Assembly (NCBI GenBank): GCA_934661375.1
Contig: CAKUJH010000014.1
Span: 19,562-83,561 of the forward strand
DNA from: an uncultured Victivallales bacterium
Lineage (GTDB): Bacteria > Verrucomicrobiota > Lentisphaeria > Victivallales > UBA1829
Length of the DNA stretch: 64,000 bases
Direction of reading: 5' to 3'
Shown here: in pieces, positions 1-9,271 of the stretch
Position numbering within the stretch: the first letter of the stretch is position 1
Layout of the letters: each line of letters begins with the position of its first letter
Made by a program: the position numbers and the translations under genes
The notes under the pieces: generated by a model
What the model saw: only the letters and a program-made list of their open reading frames with translations
What the model was told of the DNA's origin: nothing
Database searches by the model: none

Positions 1-739
1 CGGTCCGGATTGCACAGAATGGAGACTGCCGGTGCAGAAATTTTTCCAAGGTCGTTTTCCCTGCACTGGATACCCCGGAATCCAGCGAATAGAGATAGCC
101 GGTTTCCTGCAGCGGCACATAGCTTTCCGCAAAAAAGGACAGCATGGAAAAAAGACAGAAATCTTCCGCCATGGTGCAGTATTCCTGCGGCAGAAACGGC
201 ATGGCGCGATGACACAGATTCGCACGGTACAGCTTTCCCCATACTGACCAGGAAAAACGGTTTTCGCCGAAACAGGTTTCAAAAATCCGGCGACCGGTCA
301 GTTTTTGCGGAAACGGTTTCAGATTTTTCCGGACGTGCCGGATATACCGGGCAGGCAGTTCCGCATTTCCGGCATCCGGTTCCGCCGCGAAATGAACAAT
401 GTCCGCCTGTTCCCGTTCCGCAGTCTGAAATGCTGCCGCCAGAATTCCCGCGTTCAGCCGGTCATCGGAATCCAGGAACAGAATGTATTTCCCCGTGGCG
501 TTGGCAATACCGGAAGCACGGGCTGCCAGCAGACCCCGGTTCTGCGGATGGGTGATGACCCGGATTCGGGCATCCCGTTCCGCATATTGCCGGAGGATGG
601 CGGGAGATTCATCCGTGGAAGCATCATCAACCGTGATGACTTCAATCTTTTCCAGCGGCTGCTCCAGCACGGAGTCCAGACAGCGCGGCAGAAACGGTGC
701 CGTGTTGCAGACCGGAATCAGAATGGAAATATCAGGCAT
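1..739 (-). CDS. Family 2 glycosyltransferase (3' end outside window)
   Basis: Reading from the ATG at 739, the frame stays open to base 1, giving 246 residues without a stop, so the gene is cut by the window edge. The N-terminus MPDISILIPVCNTAPFLPRC is the classic start of a GT-A fold inverting transferase. It is followed by a TVDDAST nucleotide-binding strand near residue 38 and LFLDSDD (about 91-97), the metal-binding DxD site. A GGGGGAG ribosome site lies 8 nt before the ATG. The gene follows a GT4 gene by 17 nt in what looks like one polysaccharide operon, so it probably adds a sugar to surface glycan in the cytoplasm. Donor and acceptor cannot be told. Confidence 0.9.
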   Translation of the reverse strand, partial: MPDISILIPVCNTAPFLPRCLDSVLEQPLEKIEVITVDDASTDESPAILRQYAERDARIRVITHPQNRGLLAARASGIANATGKYILFLDSDDRLNAGILAAAFQTAEREQADIVHFAAEPDAGNAELPARYIRHVRKNLKPFPQKLTGRRIFETCFGENRFSWSVWGKLYRANLCHRAMPFLPQEYCTMAEDFCLFSMLSFFAESYVPLQETGYLYSLDSGVSSAGKTTLEKFLHRQSPFCAIRT

Positions 740-756
740 GGTCAGTTCTCCCCCGG

Positions 757-2880
757 TCAGAGTTTCTGCTCCTCGTCCTTCCACGGATGGAACGAACGGT
801 AAATCCGTTTGGCGCGGTACAGACAGTCCAGCAGACATTTCAGCTGTCCGAACAGCAGATTGGCAGTGAAGGAATCTTTCCGGATCAGTTTCTGCAAGGC
901 AAAATAAAGCCGGATGACACAGCCGAACAGAATATTGTTTTTACGGCGAACGGCGATTTCTTCATTCAGGATACTTTCCCGGTAAGCGGGTGAACACTGC
1001 ATCGCGGAAATGCCGGTCAGGATTTCATTATTCTGCAAACGAAGCATTGCCAGCTGCTGTTCCGGAGAGTATTCGGGCAGGGCGAGTTCCGCCGGCTCTG
1101 CGCCGTTTTCCAGATACTGAAACAGCCCGGTCCAGCGTCTGCCGACCGACGCATTGTCAAAATGACGCAAGGCTTCGGAAGCCTTCCGGCTCAGGATATG
1201 CAGACGTTCCGGATTTTCGAACAGTTCCATCACCCGCTGCGCCATGGCGGCGCAGTCCTGTTTGGGAACCATGAGTGTGCCGTATTCCTCTTTCGCGGCT
1301 TCCAGATACGGCATGGAGAAGGCAATGGTCGGAACGCCGTACGCTTTGGCTTCCATCATGGTCATGGGATATCCTTCCACGGCAGACGGCATCAGATGAA
1401 TTGCCGCACGGGAAAGATATTTGGCGACTTCCCCAGTGAATCCGGTGAACTCAACGGTTTCTTCCAGTCTGTGCGAACGGATATATTCCCGGATGAATTT
1501 TTCATATTCGGGATGCGGGAACGCCCCCAGCATCAGCAGCCGCACATCCGGATATTTTTTCCGCACAATTTTCACCACTTGCAATGCGGCTTCGACTCCT
1601 TTGCCGGGAATCATGCGGGCTATGAAGATCAGGGTTCTGCCCTTCTGTTCCGGCTGTGGGAAATCCTTCTGCGGTTCAAAAGTGAGCGGATTCGGCAGGT
1701 AACGGGCATGAATGCCGCGCAGATTCCACAGATACTCATCCGGACGGGAAAGGCAGGTTACAATATCCGCGCCGGAATAGACTTTCTCCCGCAGCGTCAG
1801 CAGTTCAGGTCTCGCCCCGTAATATACGAAGGAAAACGTGTTGTGTTCCATGGCGATGGTGCGGATACCCAGCTGACGCGCCGCCAGCAGGTCATAATAC
1901 GTGATTTCCAGAAAATGGTCAATAAAAATACAGGTGTCAACCTGCCGTTTCCGCAGCTGTTCCTGCACGGAATGCCAGCGTCTGTAATAATCCGCCGGCA
2001 AAACCACCGTCTCCGCCTGCTCCGGCAGCGGATAATCACCCGCTCTGCGCGGACTGCACTGAAACAGCGTGATTTCCAGTCCGGGATTCTGTTTCAGCCA
2101 GAGTTGAATCAGCAGAGATGCGCAGCGTTCCGCACCGCCCGCCCGCAGTGCCCAGCAGAAAACCGCGATCCGGCGGACTGGTCCCGGATGCGGCACCGGA
2201 GACGGCAGCGGCGGCAGGGTCAGCAGCTTTTCCGGATGCCGCGTGAAAAAATTATGCAGGACCAATGACAGGTCGAACCAGTTCCGCAGCTGTTCCAGGG
2301 ACGCTCCCGTTTCCAGTGCGGCGTCCATCAGGGAATCTTCATACCGCAGAAAGCGGCTCAGCAGGACATTCCGATCCGGGAAAGTCTGTTTTTTCAGCCA
2401 GTCTTCCGCCTGGGAACAATTGCCGCAGACCGCCGCAACCGTCTCCGGATCATAATGTCGGTTTGTACGCGCAATGCAGGCGTTCACCGGCAGGAACAGC
2501 ATCATCGTCAGATCGGGACAGGGAGTCTGCATCCAATCCGGAATTCCGTTTTTCAGCAGTTCCAGCAGCGCGGATTTGCGGAGCAGCGCACCGTTCAGCA
2601 GAGGCGCAATGCGGTAACGTTCCATCAGTTGAGGAAGCGGCAGAACCACGGGTTCTTCCAGCTGTTCCTCTTTTTCACTGGCGACATGCGGCAGCGGCAG
2701 GATCAGTTCCGCTGTCCGCGGCGCATTTTTCAGCATCCGGAGAACGCGCTTTTCATTGACGTCTTCCCCTTCCGATGCGAAATACAGGAACTGCCCCGGC
2801 AGGGAACGCATTTGTTCCGCCGGTTCCAGCCGGCGTCCGGCTGAATTTTTCAGGCGGACAACTGAAAACGGGCTGCGCAT
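757..2880 (-). CDS. GT4-family glycosyltransferase with long N-terminal extension
   Basis: 707 residues. The C-terminal part (about 240-610) is a GT-B retaining transferase: a GGAERCASLL segment opens the first Rossmann domain, FIARMIPGKG opens the second, and the E-x7-E signature is seen in EGYPMTMMEA. The first 240 residues do not look like a normal GT4 start; a stretch around 100-150 faintly resembles the acceptor half of a GT2 enzyme, so this may be a decayed bifunctional fusion. The last 70 residues are basic and helical and could touch the membrane. The start has a good AAGGAG site. It lies between the exporter ATPase and a GT2 gene and probably extends the exported glycan. Confidence 0.85.
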   Translation of the reverse strand: MRSPFSVVRLKNSAGRRLEPAEQMRSLPGQFLYFASEGEDVNEKRVLRMLKNAPRTAELILPLPHVASEKEEQLEEPVVLPLPQLMERYRIAPLLNGALLRKSALLELLKNGIPDWMQTPCPDLTMMLFLPVNACIARTNRHYDPETVAAVCGNCSQAEDWLKKQTFPDRNVLLSRFLRYEDSLMDAALETGASLEQLRNWFDLSLVLHNFFTRHPEKLLTLPPLPSPVPHPGPVRRIAVFCWALRAGGAERCASLLIQLWLKQNPGLEITLFQCSPRRAGDYPLPEQAETVVLPADYYRRWHSVQEQLRKRQVDTCIFIDHFLEITYYDLLAARQLGIRTIAMEHNTFSFVYYGARPELLTLREKVYSGADIVTCLSRPDEYLWNLRGIHARYLPNPLTFEPQKDFPQPEQKGRTLIFIARMIPGKGVEAALQVVKIVRKKYPDVRLLMLGAFPHPEYEKFIREYIRSHRLEETVEFTGFTGEVAKYLSRAAIHLMPSAVEGYPMTMMEAKAYGVPTIAFSMPYLEAAKEEYGTLMVPKQDCAAMAQRVMELFENPERLHILSRKASEALRHFDNASVGRRWTGLFQYLENGAEPAELALPEYSPEQQLAMLRLQNNEILTGISAMQCSPAYRESILNEEIAVRRKNNILFGCVIRLYFALQKLIRKDSFTANLLFGQLKCLLDCLYRAKRIYRSFHPWKDEEQKL

Positions 2881-2904
2881 GGCGGACTCCTTTCCAACGG
2901 TTTC

Positions 2905-4173
2905 TTACCGTCCGTTGATACTTGCAGTGTAATCAAATGCCGCCGATGCCTGGTAAGGCATACTGACCACACCGGCATTCTGGAACGGACCTTCAATTGT
3001 TTTCATCAGTGCGGCGTTCATGACGTAATCCAGTATTTCACCGTCTTTTTCCGCATACAGATTAATGATGTACTGATCCGGGTAGAACGGGTTGCGCGGC
3101 AGACGGAAACAGACTTTGTTCGAGCCTTTGCCGAAACGGGAAAGCATTCCCAGGTTCCGCAGGTTGATGGAAGCGACCCGGACATCCGCGGAAGAATAAA
3201 CTGCGGCTTCGATCTGCACGTCGCCTTCCAGATCCCGCTGACATTCGAACTCGATTTCCATGACCAGTTCCTGCCCCATCGGCAGCAGTGCGGCCTTGAC
3301 GCCGGACCCGGTTCCGATACGGCAGCCGGAAAAACGCAGTGCGCCCGTGCCGCTGCGGTCTGTCCGTTCAATCAGCGGCATTCCGGTGAACTGTTCCCGT
3401 TCCTCAATATATTTCGCGGCGGTTTCCGCAATGCCGCCGAAGTGCATCATGCGTCCATGATTCAGCAGCAGTCCCTTGTTGCAGAGCAGCTGAACTGCGC
3501 CCAGATTGTGGCTGACAAACAGGATGGTCCGTCCGCTGTCGGATGAAATATCCCGCATTTTGGCAACGCATTTTTTCTGAAATTCGGCATCGCCCACAGA
3601 CAGGACTTCATCGACCACCAGAATTTCGGGATCCAGATGTGCCGCCACTGCAAATGCCAGGCGTACATACATGCCGCTGGAATAGCGTTTGACCGGAGTA
3701 TCCAGAAATTTTTCCACCCCGGAAAAATCTACAATCGCATCAAACTTCGCTTTGATTTCCGAACGGGTCATTCCCAGAATCGAACCGTTCAGAAAAATGT
3801 TCTCGCGTCCGGTGAGTTCCGGATGAAATCCGGTGCCGACTTCCAGCAGAGACGCCGCCCTGCCGCGCATGGTGATCCGTCCTTCCGTCGGTGTGGTGAT
3901 CCGGCTCAGCAGTTTCAGCAGAGTGGATTTGCCCGATCCGTTGTGTCCGATAATGCCCAGACGATCCCCCTGATTCAATTCGAACGAAACGTCCCGCAGC
4001 GCCCAGAAATCTTCCAGCTCCAGACTCACGTCATAGGGCTTGAAGGGGTTTCTCAGCCGCCGGAGAACGGTTCTGCCGATTTCGGTCAGGTACTCATTGA
4101 ACCGGGCATACTCGCTGCTGCGGTGTCCGATGATATATTTTTTGCCGAGATGTTCCGTTTTGACTGCCAGCAT
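2905..4173 (-). CDS. wzt: O-antigen/polysaccharide ABC exporter, ATP-binding subunit (Wzt type)
   Basis: 422 residues. Residues 1-245 form an ABC ATPase of the TagH/RfbE/Wzt group: Walker A GHNGSGKST (76-84), signature YSSGMYVRLAFA, and Walker B ILVVDEVLSVGD with the D-loop. The remaining 170 residues form a beta-rich C-terminal domain like that of Wzt, which in studied systems binds the modified end of the glycan before export. It lies 15 nt after the permease gene and 24 nt before the GT4 gene, all on the minus strand. The pair should move undecaprenyl-linked polysaccharide across the inner membrane. Confidence 0.92.
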   Translation of the reverse strand: MLAVKTEHLGKKYIIGHRSSEYARFNEYLTEIGRTVLRRLRNPFKPYDVSLELEDFWALRDVSFELNQGDRLGIIGHNGSGKSTLLKLLSRITTPTEGRITMRGRAASLLEVGTGFHPELTGRENIFLNGSILGMTRSEIKAKFDAIVDFSGVEKFLDTPVKRYSSGMYVRLAFAVAAHLDPEILVVDEVLSVGDAEFQKKCVAKMRDISSDSGRTILFVSHNLGAVQLLCNKGLLLNHGRMMHFGGIAETAAKYIEEREQFTGMPLIERTDRSGTGALRFSGCRIGTGSGVKAALLPMGQELVMEIEFECQRDLEGDVQIEAAVYSSADVRVASINLRNLGMLSRFGKGSNKVCFRLPRNPFYPDQYIINLYAEKDGEILDYVMNAALMKTIEGPFQNAGVVSMPYQASAAFDYTASINGR

Positions 4174-4188
4174 AATGTTGTCCCCCGC

Positions 4189-5013
4189 TTAAATGAAATC
4201 GGCGAAATCGTTTTCCATTTTCCGGAAAAACCAGATGCCCGCCGCAAAGATTACCACTGAAAACACCGCCGCGCAAACCACCGGTCCGGCGGTCAGCGGA
4301 GAATCGAACAGACACCAGCGGACGCCGTCCACAATGCCGACCACCGGATTGCAGGCATATGCCGCGCGCCATTTTTCCGGAACCACGGAACTCGAAAAAC
4401 CGATCGGGGAAATATACAGTCCCAGCTGCACCACAAACGGAACCACATACTGAAAATCCCTGTATTTGACGTTCAGGGCGGATACGATGTAAGTCGTTCC
4501 CAGCGCGAGCAGAATTCCCGGCAGCAGGAACAGCGGCAGGAACACCACATGCCAGGACGGCAGAAAACCGTACCACACAAACAGCAGAGCAAACAGCACT
4601 GCGTTGATCAGCATTTCCACCAGTGCCATGATGATGCGCGCCGTGGGGATGATGATCCGCGGGAAATACACTTTGGAAATCAATGCCTGATTGCCCACCA
4701 GAGCATCGCTTCCGGTCAGAATCGTCCCGCTGATGAACTGCCACGGCAGCATTCCGGCAAACACCATCAATACATACGGTACTCCTGCATCAGACGGCAG
4801 TTTGGCGATTTTTCCGAAGATGACCGCAAACACCGCCATGGTTGCCAGCGGCCGGATCAGCGACCACAGAATCCCTACGGCTGTCTGTTTGTAGCGGACT
4901 ACAATATCACGCCATGCCAGAGTGAAAAAAAGTTCCCGGTAATTCCAGAAATCGCGCAAATAAAGCATGTTGGCGTTCTTTGCTTCGATCAGCAGCACAT
5001 TATCGGATTTCAT
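4189..5013 (-). CDS. wzm: Polysaccharide ABC exporter permease (Wzm/TagG type)
   Basis: About 274 residues with roughly six hydrophobic segments, an ABC-2 type membrane protein. The segment near WRDIVVRYKQTAVGILW is the amphipathic interface helix typical of Wzm/RfbA/TagG permeases. An upstream in-frame ATG at 5082 exists, but the start at 5013 is preferred because AAAAGGGAG lies just ahead of it and the family starts at about this point. First gene of the minus-strand export operon. Confidence 0.9.
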   Translation of the reverse strand: MKSDNVLLIEAKNANMLYLRDFWNYRELFFTLAWRDIVVRYKQTAVGILWSLIRPLATMAVFAVIFGKIAKLPSDAGVPYVLMVFAGMLPWQFISGTILTGSDALVGNQALISKVYFPRIIIPTARIIMALVEMLINAVLFALLFVWYGFLPSWHVVFLPLFLLPGILLALGTTYIVSALNVKYRDFQYVVPFVVQLGLYISPIGFSSSVVPEKWRAAYACNPVVGIVDGVRWCLFDSPLTAGPVVCAAVFSVVIFAAGIWFFRKMENDFADFI

Positions 5014-5134
5014 AAGCTCCCTTTTGATTTCGATTCTCAGAATATTTTCGGTTAATATACACCGGAACCCCTGCCAATACAAGCCGCACCCGCCGGATTC
5101 GGCCGGTTATCTGCCGGATTTTCACGCTTTCCGT

Positions 5135-5162
5135 TTGATTTTTTTCATCCGCACATTATCTT
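5135..5162 (+). promoter_or_regulatory. Candidate promoter for the 5190 operon
   Basis: TTGATT (5135-5140), a 16-bp spacer, then TATCTT (5157-5162), 27 nt ahead of the lipoprotein start. The whole 5014-5189 gap is the divergent control region between the export operon and this one; no riboswitch-like structure was seen. Confidence 0.35.
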
Positions 5163-5189
5163 ACTGTATTTTGGAAAGGATTTCTGTTT

Positions 5190-5624
5190 ATGCTGAAAAA
5201 GATTGCTCTGATACTTCTGTTCTGCTCTCTGGTCCCGCTGACCGGCTGCCGCTCCTGGTTTCAGGAGGACGACCGGCCGGTTCCGACCGAACCGCCTTAT
5301 GCCGTTTCTCCCGCGGAAACGGAAAAAATCTATTCCGAAACGGATGCTGTCAACGCTGCGGTCAGCGCGGTTTCCCTGCGTCTGGCGGTTTCCGGCACCG
5401 GTCCCTTTCAGGTGCTGCCGGTGAACGGCAGAACCACTCCATTGGGATTTCAGGTCATCCGTTCTTTATATAATATGAAACAGGCGCAGTCTTCCGCCCC
5501 GCACGTTCTGAATTGGGAGGATTCCCGCAATGAACAGGGACAATGGCGGATCCGGCTGGTACGGGATGGACGGATTTTTTTCGAAAAAATTTTGCAGATA
5601 AAGGAAATGCAGCATGGAAAATGA
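5190..5624 (+). CDS. Small lipoprotein of unknown function
   Basis: 144 residues. An N-terminal lipoprotein signal (MLKKIALILLFCSLVPLTGC) puts a lipobox LTGC before Cys20. The mature part is short, with a Pro-rich linker and a mixed alpha/beta stretch; I do not recognise a family. The 3' end overlaps the start of the AI-2E family gene by 11 nt, so the two are probably co-translated. GGAAAGGA lies ahead of the start. Confidence 0.75.
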   Translation: MLKKIALILLFCSLVPLTGCRSWFQEDDRPVPTEPPYAVSPAETEKIYSETDAVNAAVSAVSLRLAVSGTGPFQVLPVNGRTTPLGFQVIRSLYNMKQAQSSAPHVLNWEDSRNEQGQWRIRLVRDGRIFFEKILQIKEMQHGK

Positions 5625-6987
5625 GAAACAGACAGCCGGAAAAATTGTCCGTGTGCTGAAATCCGGAACGGCGGCGGGAATTCTTGCCGCTTTGGCAGTG
5701 CTTGCCGTGTTTATTCTGGCGGCGACGTATTTGAGATCCCTTTTCTTCGGGATCATTCTGGCGATTTTCCTGCTGCCGCTCGAAAAATTTTTTGAATGCC
5801 ATGTCTTTCAATGGCGCTGGATGCAGACTCTCTGCGCGGTTCTTGGCTGGCCGTGGCTTCAGGTCAGCAAACTGATTGACCGGGTTGCCGGAAAAGTCCC
5901 GACTCCTGCGGAAATCGCCGAACGGCGGCGGAAACGTCTGATCCTGAGTTCTTCGGTCTGCGCTTTCGCGGTTTTCCTGATTGCGCTGACTGCGGTTTCC
6001 TGTCTGGTTTTTGCCGGCGGAAAATTTGCCGCAAGCAATATGAAGGAGAAAATGACGGATTTCGGCAAGGATAATCCGCGCATTCAGAAAATTGTGGAGC
6101 AGGGGTCCCGGATTTTGGTGCAGATTCTCCCGGATGTTCCCAAATCGGATTCCGGCGGAGAAACTCCGGAGATTACCTTGCAGAGCCTTTGGAAAACCGC
6201 GCTGGATTATGTCAGATCGCATATCCGGGAACTGGCGAAACCGATCCTGAGCAAAGGCGTCAGCATCCTCTCGGCAGCTGCCGCAGTGGTTGCTTTTCTT
6301 GGTTCTTTTGCTCTTAATCTGCTGCTGGGTATTTTCTTCTTTTTCTTTTTTCTGCAGCACATGGCATTGTTCCGGACCGGTGACAGCGGCGGGGAGAGCA
6401 TCGGACACTGGTGCGTCCGCGGTGTGTTCGGTTCGCGCTGGATGCCGGCTGTTTCCAGCACCGCCAAGACGGAGGCTGTGGAGATTATTGACCGGATTGT
6501 CCTGATGCTCAATAAATGGATTCTCGGTTATCTCTGGATCATCATCATAGAAACAATTCTTTATACAGGACTGTTTTACCTGTTCAGTGTTCCTTACGCA
6601 CCACTGCTGGCATTGCTGGCGGGTCTGACCATTCTGCTGCCGTTTCTTGGGCCCATCGGCAGTTTTCTGCTGACGGTAACGGTCTGTCTGCAGTTCTGTG
6701 CGCCGGGGGAGCGTGCGGGAACTCTGATCGGGGCTGCATTTTCCTATTGTCTGATCAACGGACTGCTGGAACAGTTTTTCCTGTATCCGAAACTGATCGG
6801 CAATGCCATCGGGCTGACTACGCTGGAAACCATTATCGTGGTGCTGCTGGGCGGTCTGGCGGCGGGCATCCCCGGCATGATTTTCGCGATTCCCGCGGCG
6901 GGATGCCTGAAATATCTGATTCCGAAAATCTACCATGCAGTTCATGTTACTGTGAATCAGGACCTGCCGAAAGGAGATGTTCCATGA
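5614..6987 (+). CDS. AI-2E/PerM-family integral membrane protein
   Basis: 457 residues. Two hydrophobic segments near the N-terminus (about 18-60), a third near 105-130, a soluble segment, then a C-terminal block of membrane helices containing LLPFLGPIGSF and a final IPAAGCLKYLIPKIY, the conserved features of the AI-2E transporter (PF01594) family. Members have been linked to autoinducer-2 export, Na+/H+ exchange or general permease roles, so the substrate is open. The stop overlaps the crcB start as ATGA. Confidence 0.85.
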   Translation: MENEKQTAGKIVRVLKSGTAAGILAALAVLAVFILAATYLRSLFFGIILAIFLLPLEKFFECHVFQWRWMQTLCAVLGWPWLQVSKLIDRVAGKVPTPAEIAERRRKRLILSSSVCAFAVFLIALTAVSCLVFAGGKFAASNMKEKMTDFGKDNPRIQKIVEQGSRILVQILPDVPKSDSGGETPEITLQSLWKTALDYVRSHIRELAKPILSKGVSILSAAAAVVAFLGSFALNLLLGIFFFFFFLQHMALFRTGDSGGESIGHWCVRGVFGSRWMPAVSSTAKTEAVEIIDRIVLMLNKWILGYLWIIIIETILYTGLFYLFSVPYAPLLALLAGLTILLPFLGPIGSFLLTVTVCLQFCAPGERAGTLIGAAFSYCLINGLLEQFFLYPKLIGNAIGLTTLETIIVVLLGGLAAGIPGMIFAIPAAGCLKYLIPKIYHAVHVTVNQDLPKGDVP

Positions 6988-7361
6988 AATTGGTTCTGCT
7001 GATCGGTGCTGCCGGATTCATCGGTACTTTGCTGCGTTTCGGCTGTACGCGTATGGTGGATCATCTGCTGCCGGGATTTCCCTGGGGAACGTTGTGTGTC
7101 AATATCGCGGGAGCATTTCTGGCTGGCTTTCTGTTTGTGTACTGCCGGGCAAGATTTCAGCAGTATGAAGTTTATTTCCCGGTGGTGTTCATCGGTTTCC
7201 TGGGCGCGTTCACAACGTTCAGCACGTTCGCCCTGGAAAGCATACGTTTCCTGACAGATGCGCAGTACATCCGTTTCTTCGGCAACGTATTGCTGCAGAA
7301 CGGGACGGGATTATTTGCCGCCGGTGCCGGCTTTCTGCTTGCACGGCATCTGGTTGCGTGA
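6984..7361 (+). CDS. crcB: CrcB/Fluc fluoride ion channel
   Basis: 125 residues with four membrane helices. The family signatures are clear: GFIGTLLRFG near the N-terminus, WGTLCVNIAGAFLAGF in helix 2, and FIGFLGAFTTFSTFALE in helix 3 with the Phe-box residues. Fluc forms a dual-topology dimer that lets toxic F- leave the cell. AAGGAG precedes the ATG, which overlaps the upstream stop. A fluoride riboswitch was looked for ahead of the operon and not seen. Confidence 0.93.
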   Translation: MKLVLLIGAAGFIGTLLRFGCTRMVDHLLPGFPWGTLCVNIAGAFLAGFLFVYCRARFQQYEVYFPVVFIGFLGAFTTFSTFALESIRFLTDAQYIRFFGNVLLQNGTGLFAAGAGFLLARHLVA

Positions 7362-7393
7362 GACGGGAATGTAAACAGAAAGCGGGGGTCGGC

Positions 7394-7855
7394 GTGAAAA
7401 AACATTGGAAATCGGTATTGTCTGTTTTTTTTCTGGTTCTGCCGCATGTTCTGATTCTGTCTCTGGATCCTGCCGCATGGCGTTCCAGATATAATTGGGC
7501 AGCGTCCTTTGCCGGAACTTTTCTGTTCATGAATCTGCCGACATGCCTGTGTCTGTTCCATTGGTTCCGTCCGGACTGGTTCAAATCAAAGAAAACCGGA
7601 CATCTGTCGCTGCTGAAATGTCTGGGCTGGACAGTTGTTTTTTCCGGTCTCTGCTGGGGCTTGCTCATGGCGGCATTGTGGATTTCCATTCAGCTGCATC
7701 GCGGACCGGACAACGGAATGGCAACAGTCTGCCTATTGGTATTGGGCTGGGCATATTTTCCTGTTTTCCTGATTCCCGTCGGCACGGTTTATATTCTGCT
7801 GCGGCTCTGCGGAAAATGGCTGCATCACTGCCGGATGAAAATTCACCGGAAATGA
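7394..7855 (+). CDS. Small integral membrane protein, unknown
   Basis: About 153 residues from the GTG at 7394 (a GTG at 7358, overlapping the crcB stop, is also possible and adds 12 residues). Four hydrophobic segments are visible: near VLSVFFLVLPHVLIL, FAGTFLFMNLPTCLCLF, VVFSGLCWGLLMAALWI and VCLLVLGWAYFPVFLIPV. The C-terminus is basic. No family recognised. GGGGGT lies before the 7394 start. Last gene of the plus-strand group; it converges on the HlyD gene. Confidence 0.65.
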   Translation: MKKHWKSVLSVFFLVLPHVLILSLDPAAWRSRYNWAASFAGTFLFMNLPTCLCLFHWFRPDWFKSKKTGHLSLLKCLGWTVVFSGLCWGLLMAALWISIQLHRGPDNGMATVCLLVLGWAYFPVFLIPVGTVYILLRLCGKWLHHCRMKIHRK

Positions 7856-7874
7856 TTTTTTGTTCCGGTGGAAT

Positions 7875-7910
7875 AAAAAAACGGGACCGCCGGCTGAATG
7901 GACGGTCCCG
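7875..7910 (-). terminator. Rho-independent terminator of the type I secretion operon
   Basis: On the minus strand an 8-bp stem CGGGACCG/CGGTCCCG (7882-7889 with 7903-7910) is followed by seven U residues (7875-7881). It lies 8 nt after the HlyD stop. Confidence 0.9.
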
Positions 7911-7918
7911 CGTATTCA

Positions 7919-9268
7919 TTACGGTTCACGGATGGATTCATCCAGTGCTTTGATCAATGGATAAATCAGATATTCTATGATGCGTCGTTTTCCCGTTTTG
8001 ATTTCCGCCTGGGCTTCCATGCCGGGGATCAGACGGAAATTTTTCTTGACATGATCCAGATGACCGGAAACCACAATTCTCGCCCGGTAATACGATACCG
8101 GAATCTGCGACTGCTGTTTCTGCAAAGTGTTTTCTGAAATGTTCCGGACTTTGCCGTTCAAGGTGCCGAATTTCTGGAACGGGTAGGCGTTGAGCTTGAT
8201 CCGGACATCGGACCCAATTTCCACTTTGCCGATGTCCTGCGGCTGGATTTCCGCTTCCAGTTCGATGTTGCCGACCAGCGGAACCAGGGTGATCAGCGCT
8301 TCGGCTTCCCGGACAGCGGATCCGACGGAAAACGCCGCGATCTCATGCACCACGCTGTCGCACGGCGCACGGAGTTCCACATATTCGATCAGCTGTTTCA
8401 CTTTGTCGTAATCTTTCTGGGTGGATGTCAGTTCGCGTTCCACTTTGACCAGTTCCTCCGAAATGTTGTTGCGCCATTCCTGAATGAAGGTCTGCTTGGA
8501 TGACAAGGTGCTTTCGCGCTGATGTTTGAGTTCCAGCAGACTGTTCTTCAGTTCATCGATGCTGGCTTCCATTTCCATGCGGGAAATGGATGCGGAGAGC
8601 AGTTCTTTGAGCGACCCCGCCTTGAGGTCATGCAGCTTGACGAACATATCTTCGATTTTCTTGATGGCGACCAGGCGTTCCTGCTGATTTTTCAGGGTAT
8701 CTTCGCGGGATTTCCGGGAAGCGTCCAGCTGCTGAATGCCTTCATCGTAATACTTGTTCTTTTCGCTGAAATACCGGGAACGCTGTTTGAAAATCGCCAG
8801 CTGCAAAGCTCCGGTTTCGCCGGGGGCAGGCTGGTAATCTTTGCCTTCAAATTCCGCCAGCAGACGCGCATACTGGGCATTGAGAATGCTGAGTTCCTTG
8901 GTCAGGCGTTCCGCTTCGGCACGGTTGATGGTGGGGTCGAAGGTGATCAGAACGTCGTCCTTTTTCACGATCTGCCCGATTTTCACGTGGATTTTCTGAA
9001 TGACCGTGCGTTCCAGCGGTTTCATGACGATGCTGGAATCATCGGTAACCAGTTTGCCTTCCGCCTGAACCACAACGTCAACTTTACAGACACATGCCCA
9101 GATGAGTGCGCCGAGGATGAAAACCACGGAAAACAGAACGCTGTACCGGATCCACAGCGGCAGCCGTTCATTTTTGATTTCGAGGGCGTCCGGCTGGAAT
9201 TCAATCGCTTCGGGTGCGAGTTTTTCAGCGGATTGCGTATTGCTGTTGTCTTGATTGGATATGGCCAT
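7919..9268 (-). CDS. Type I secretion membrane-fusion protein (HlyD family)
   Basis: 449 residues. A cytoplasmic N-terminus of about 40 residues, one membrane helix (about 43-65), then a beta-barrel/lipoyl half motif (VVVQAEGKLV), a long coiled-coil hairpin (about 115-290), the second lipoyl half (VELRAPCDSVVHEI) and a C-terminal barrel ending IPGMEAQAEIKTGKRRIIEY, the HlyD signature region. It should link the inner-membrane ABC transporter to a TolC-like channel; no TolC gene is in the window. It starts 3 nt after the transporter stop, so the two are one operon. Confidence 0.93.
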   Translation of the reverse strand: MAISNQDNSNTQSAEKLAPEAIEFQPDALEIKNERLPLWIRYSVLFSVVFILGALIWACVCKVDVVVQAEGKLVTDDSSIVMKPLERTVIQKIHVKIGQIVKKDDVLITFDPTINRAEAERLTKELSILNAQYARLLAEFEGKDYQPAPGETGALQLAIFKQRSRYFSEKNKYYDEGIQQLDASRKSREDTLKNQQERLVAIKKIEDMFVKLHDLKAGSLKELLSASISRMEMEASIDELKNSLLELKHQRESTLSSKQTFIQEWRNNISEELVKVERELTSTQKDYDKVKQLIEYVELRAPCDSVVHEIAAFSVGSAVREAEALITLVPLVGNIELEAEIQPQDIGKVEIGSDVRIKLNAYPFQKFGTLNGKVRNISENTLQKQQSQIPVSYYRARIVVSGHLDHVKKNFRLIPGMEAQAEIKTGKRRIIEYLIYPLIKALDESIREP

Positions 9269-9271
9269 GAT

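Noticed and set aside
5083..5189. Possible fluoride riboswitch for the crcB operon
   Set aside because: The conserved pseudoknot sequence could not be found in the leader or just before crcB.
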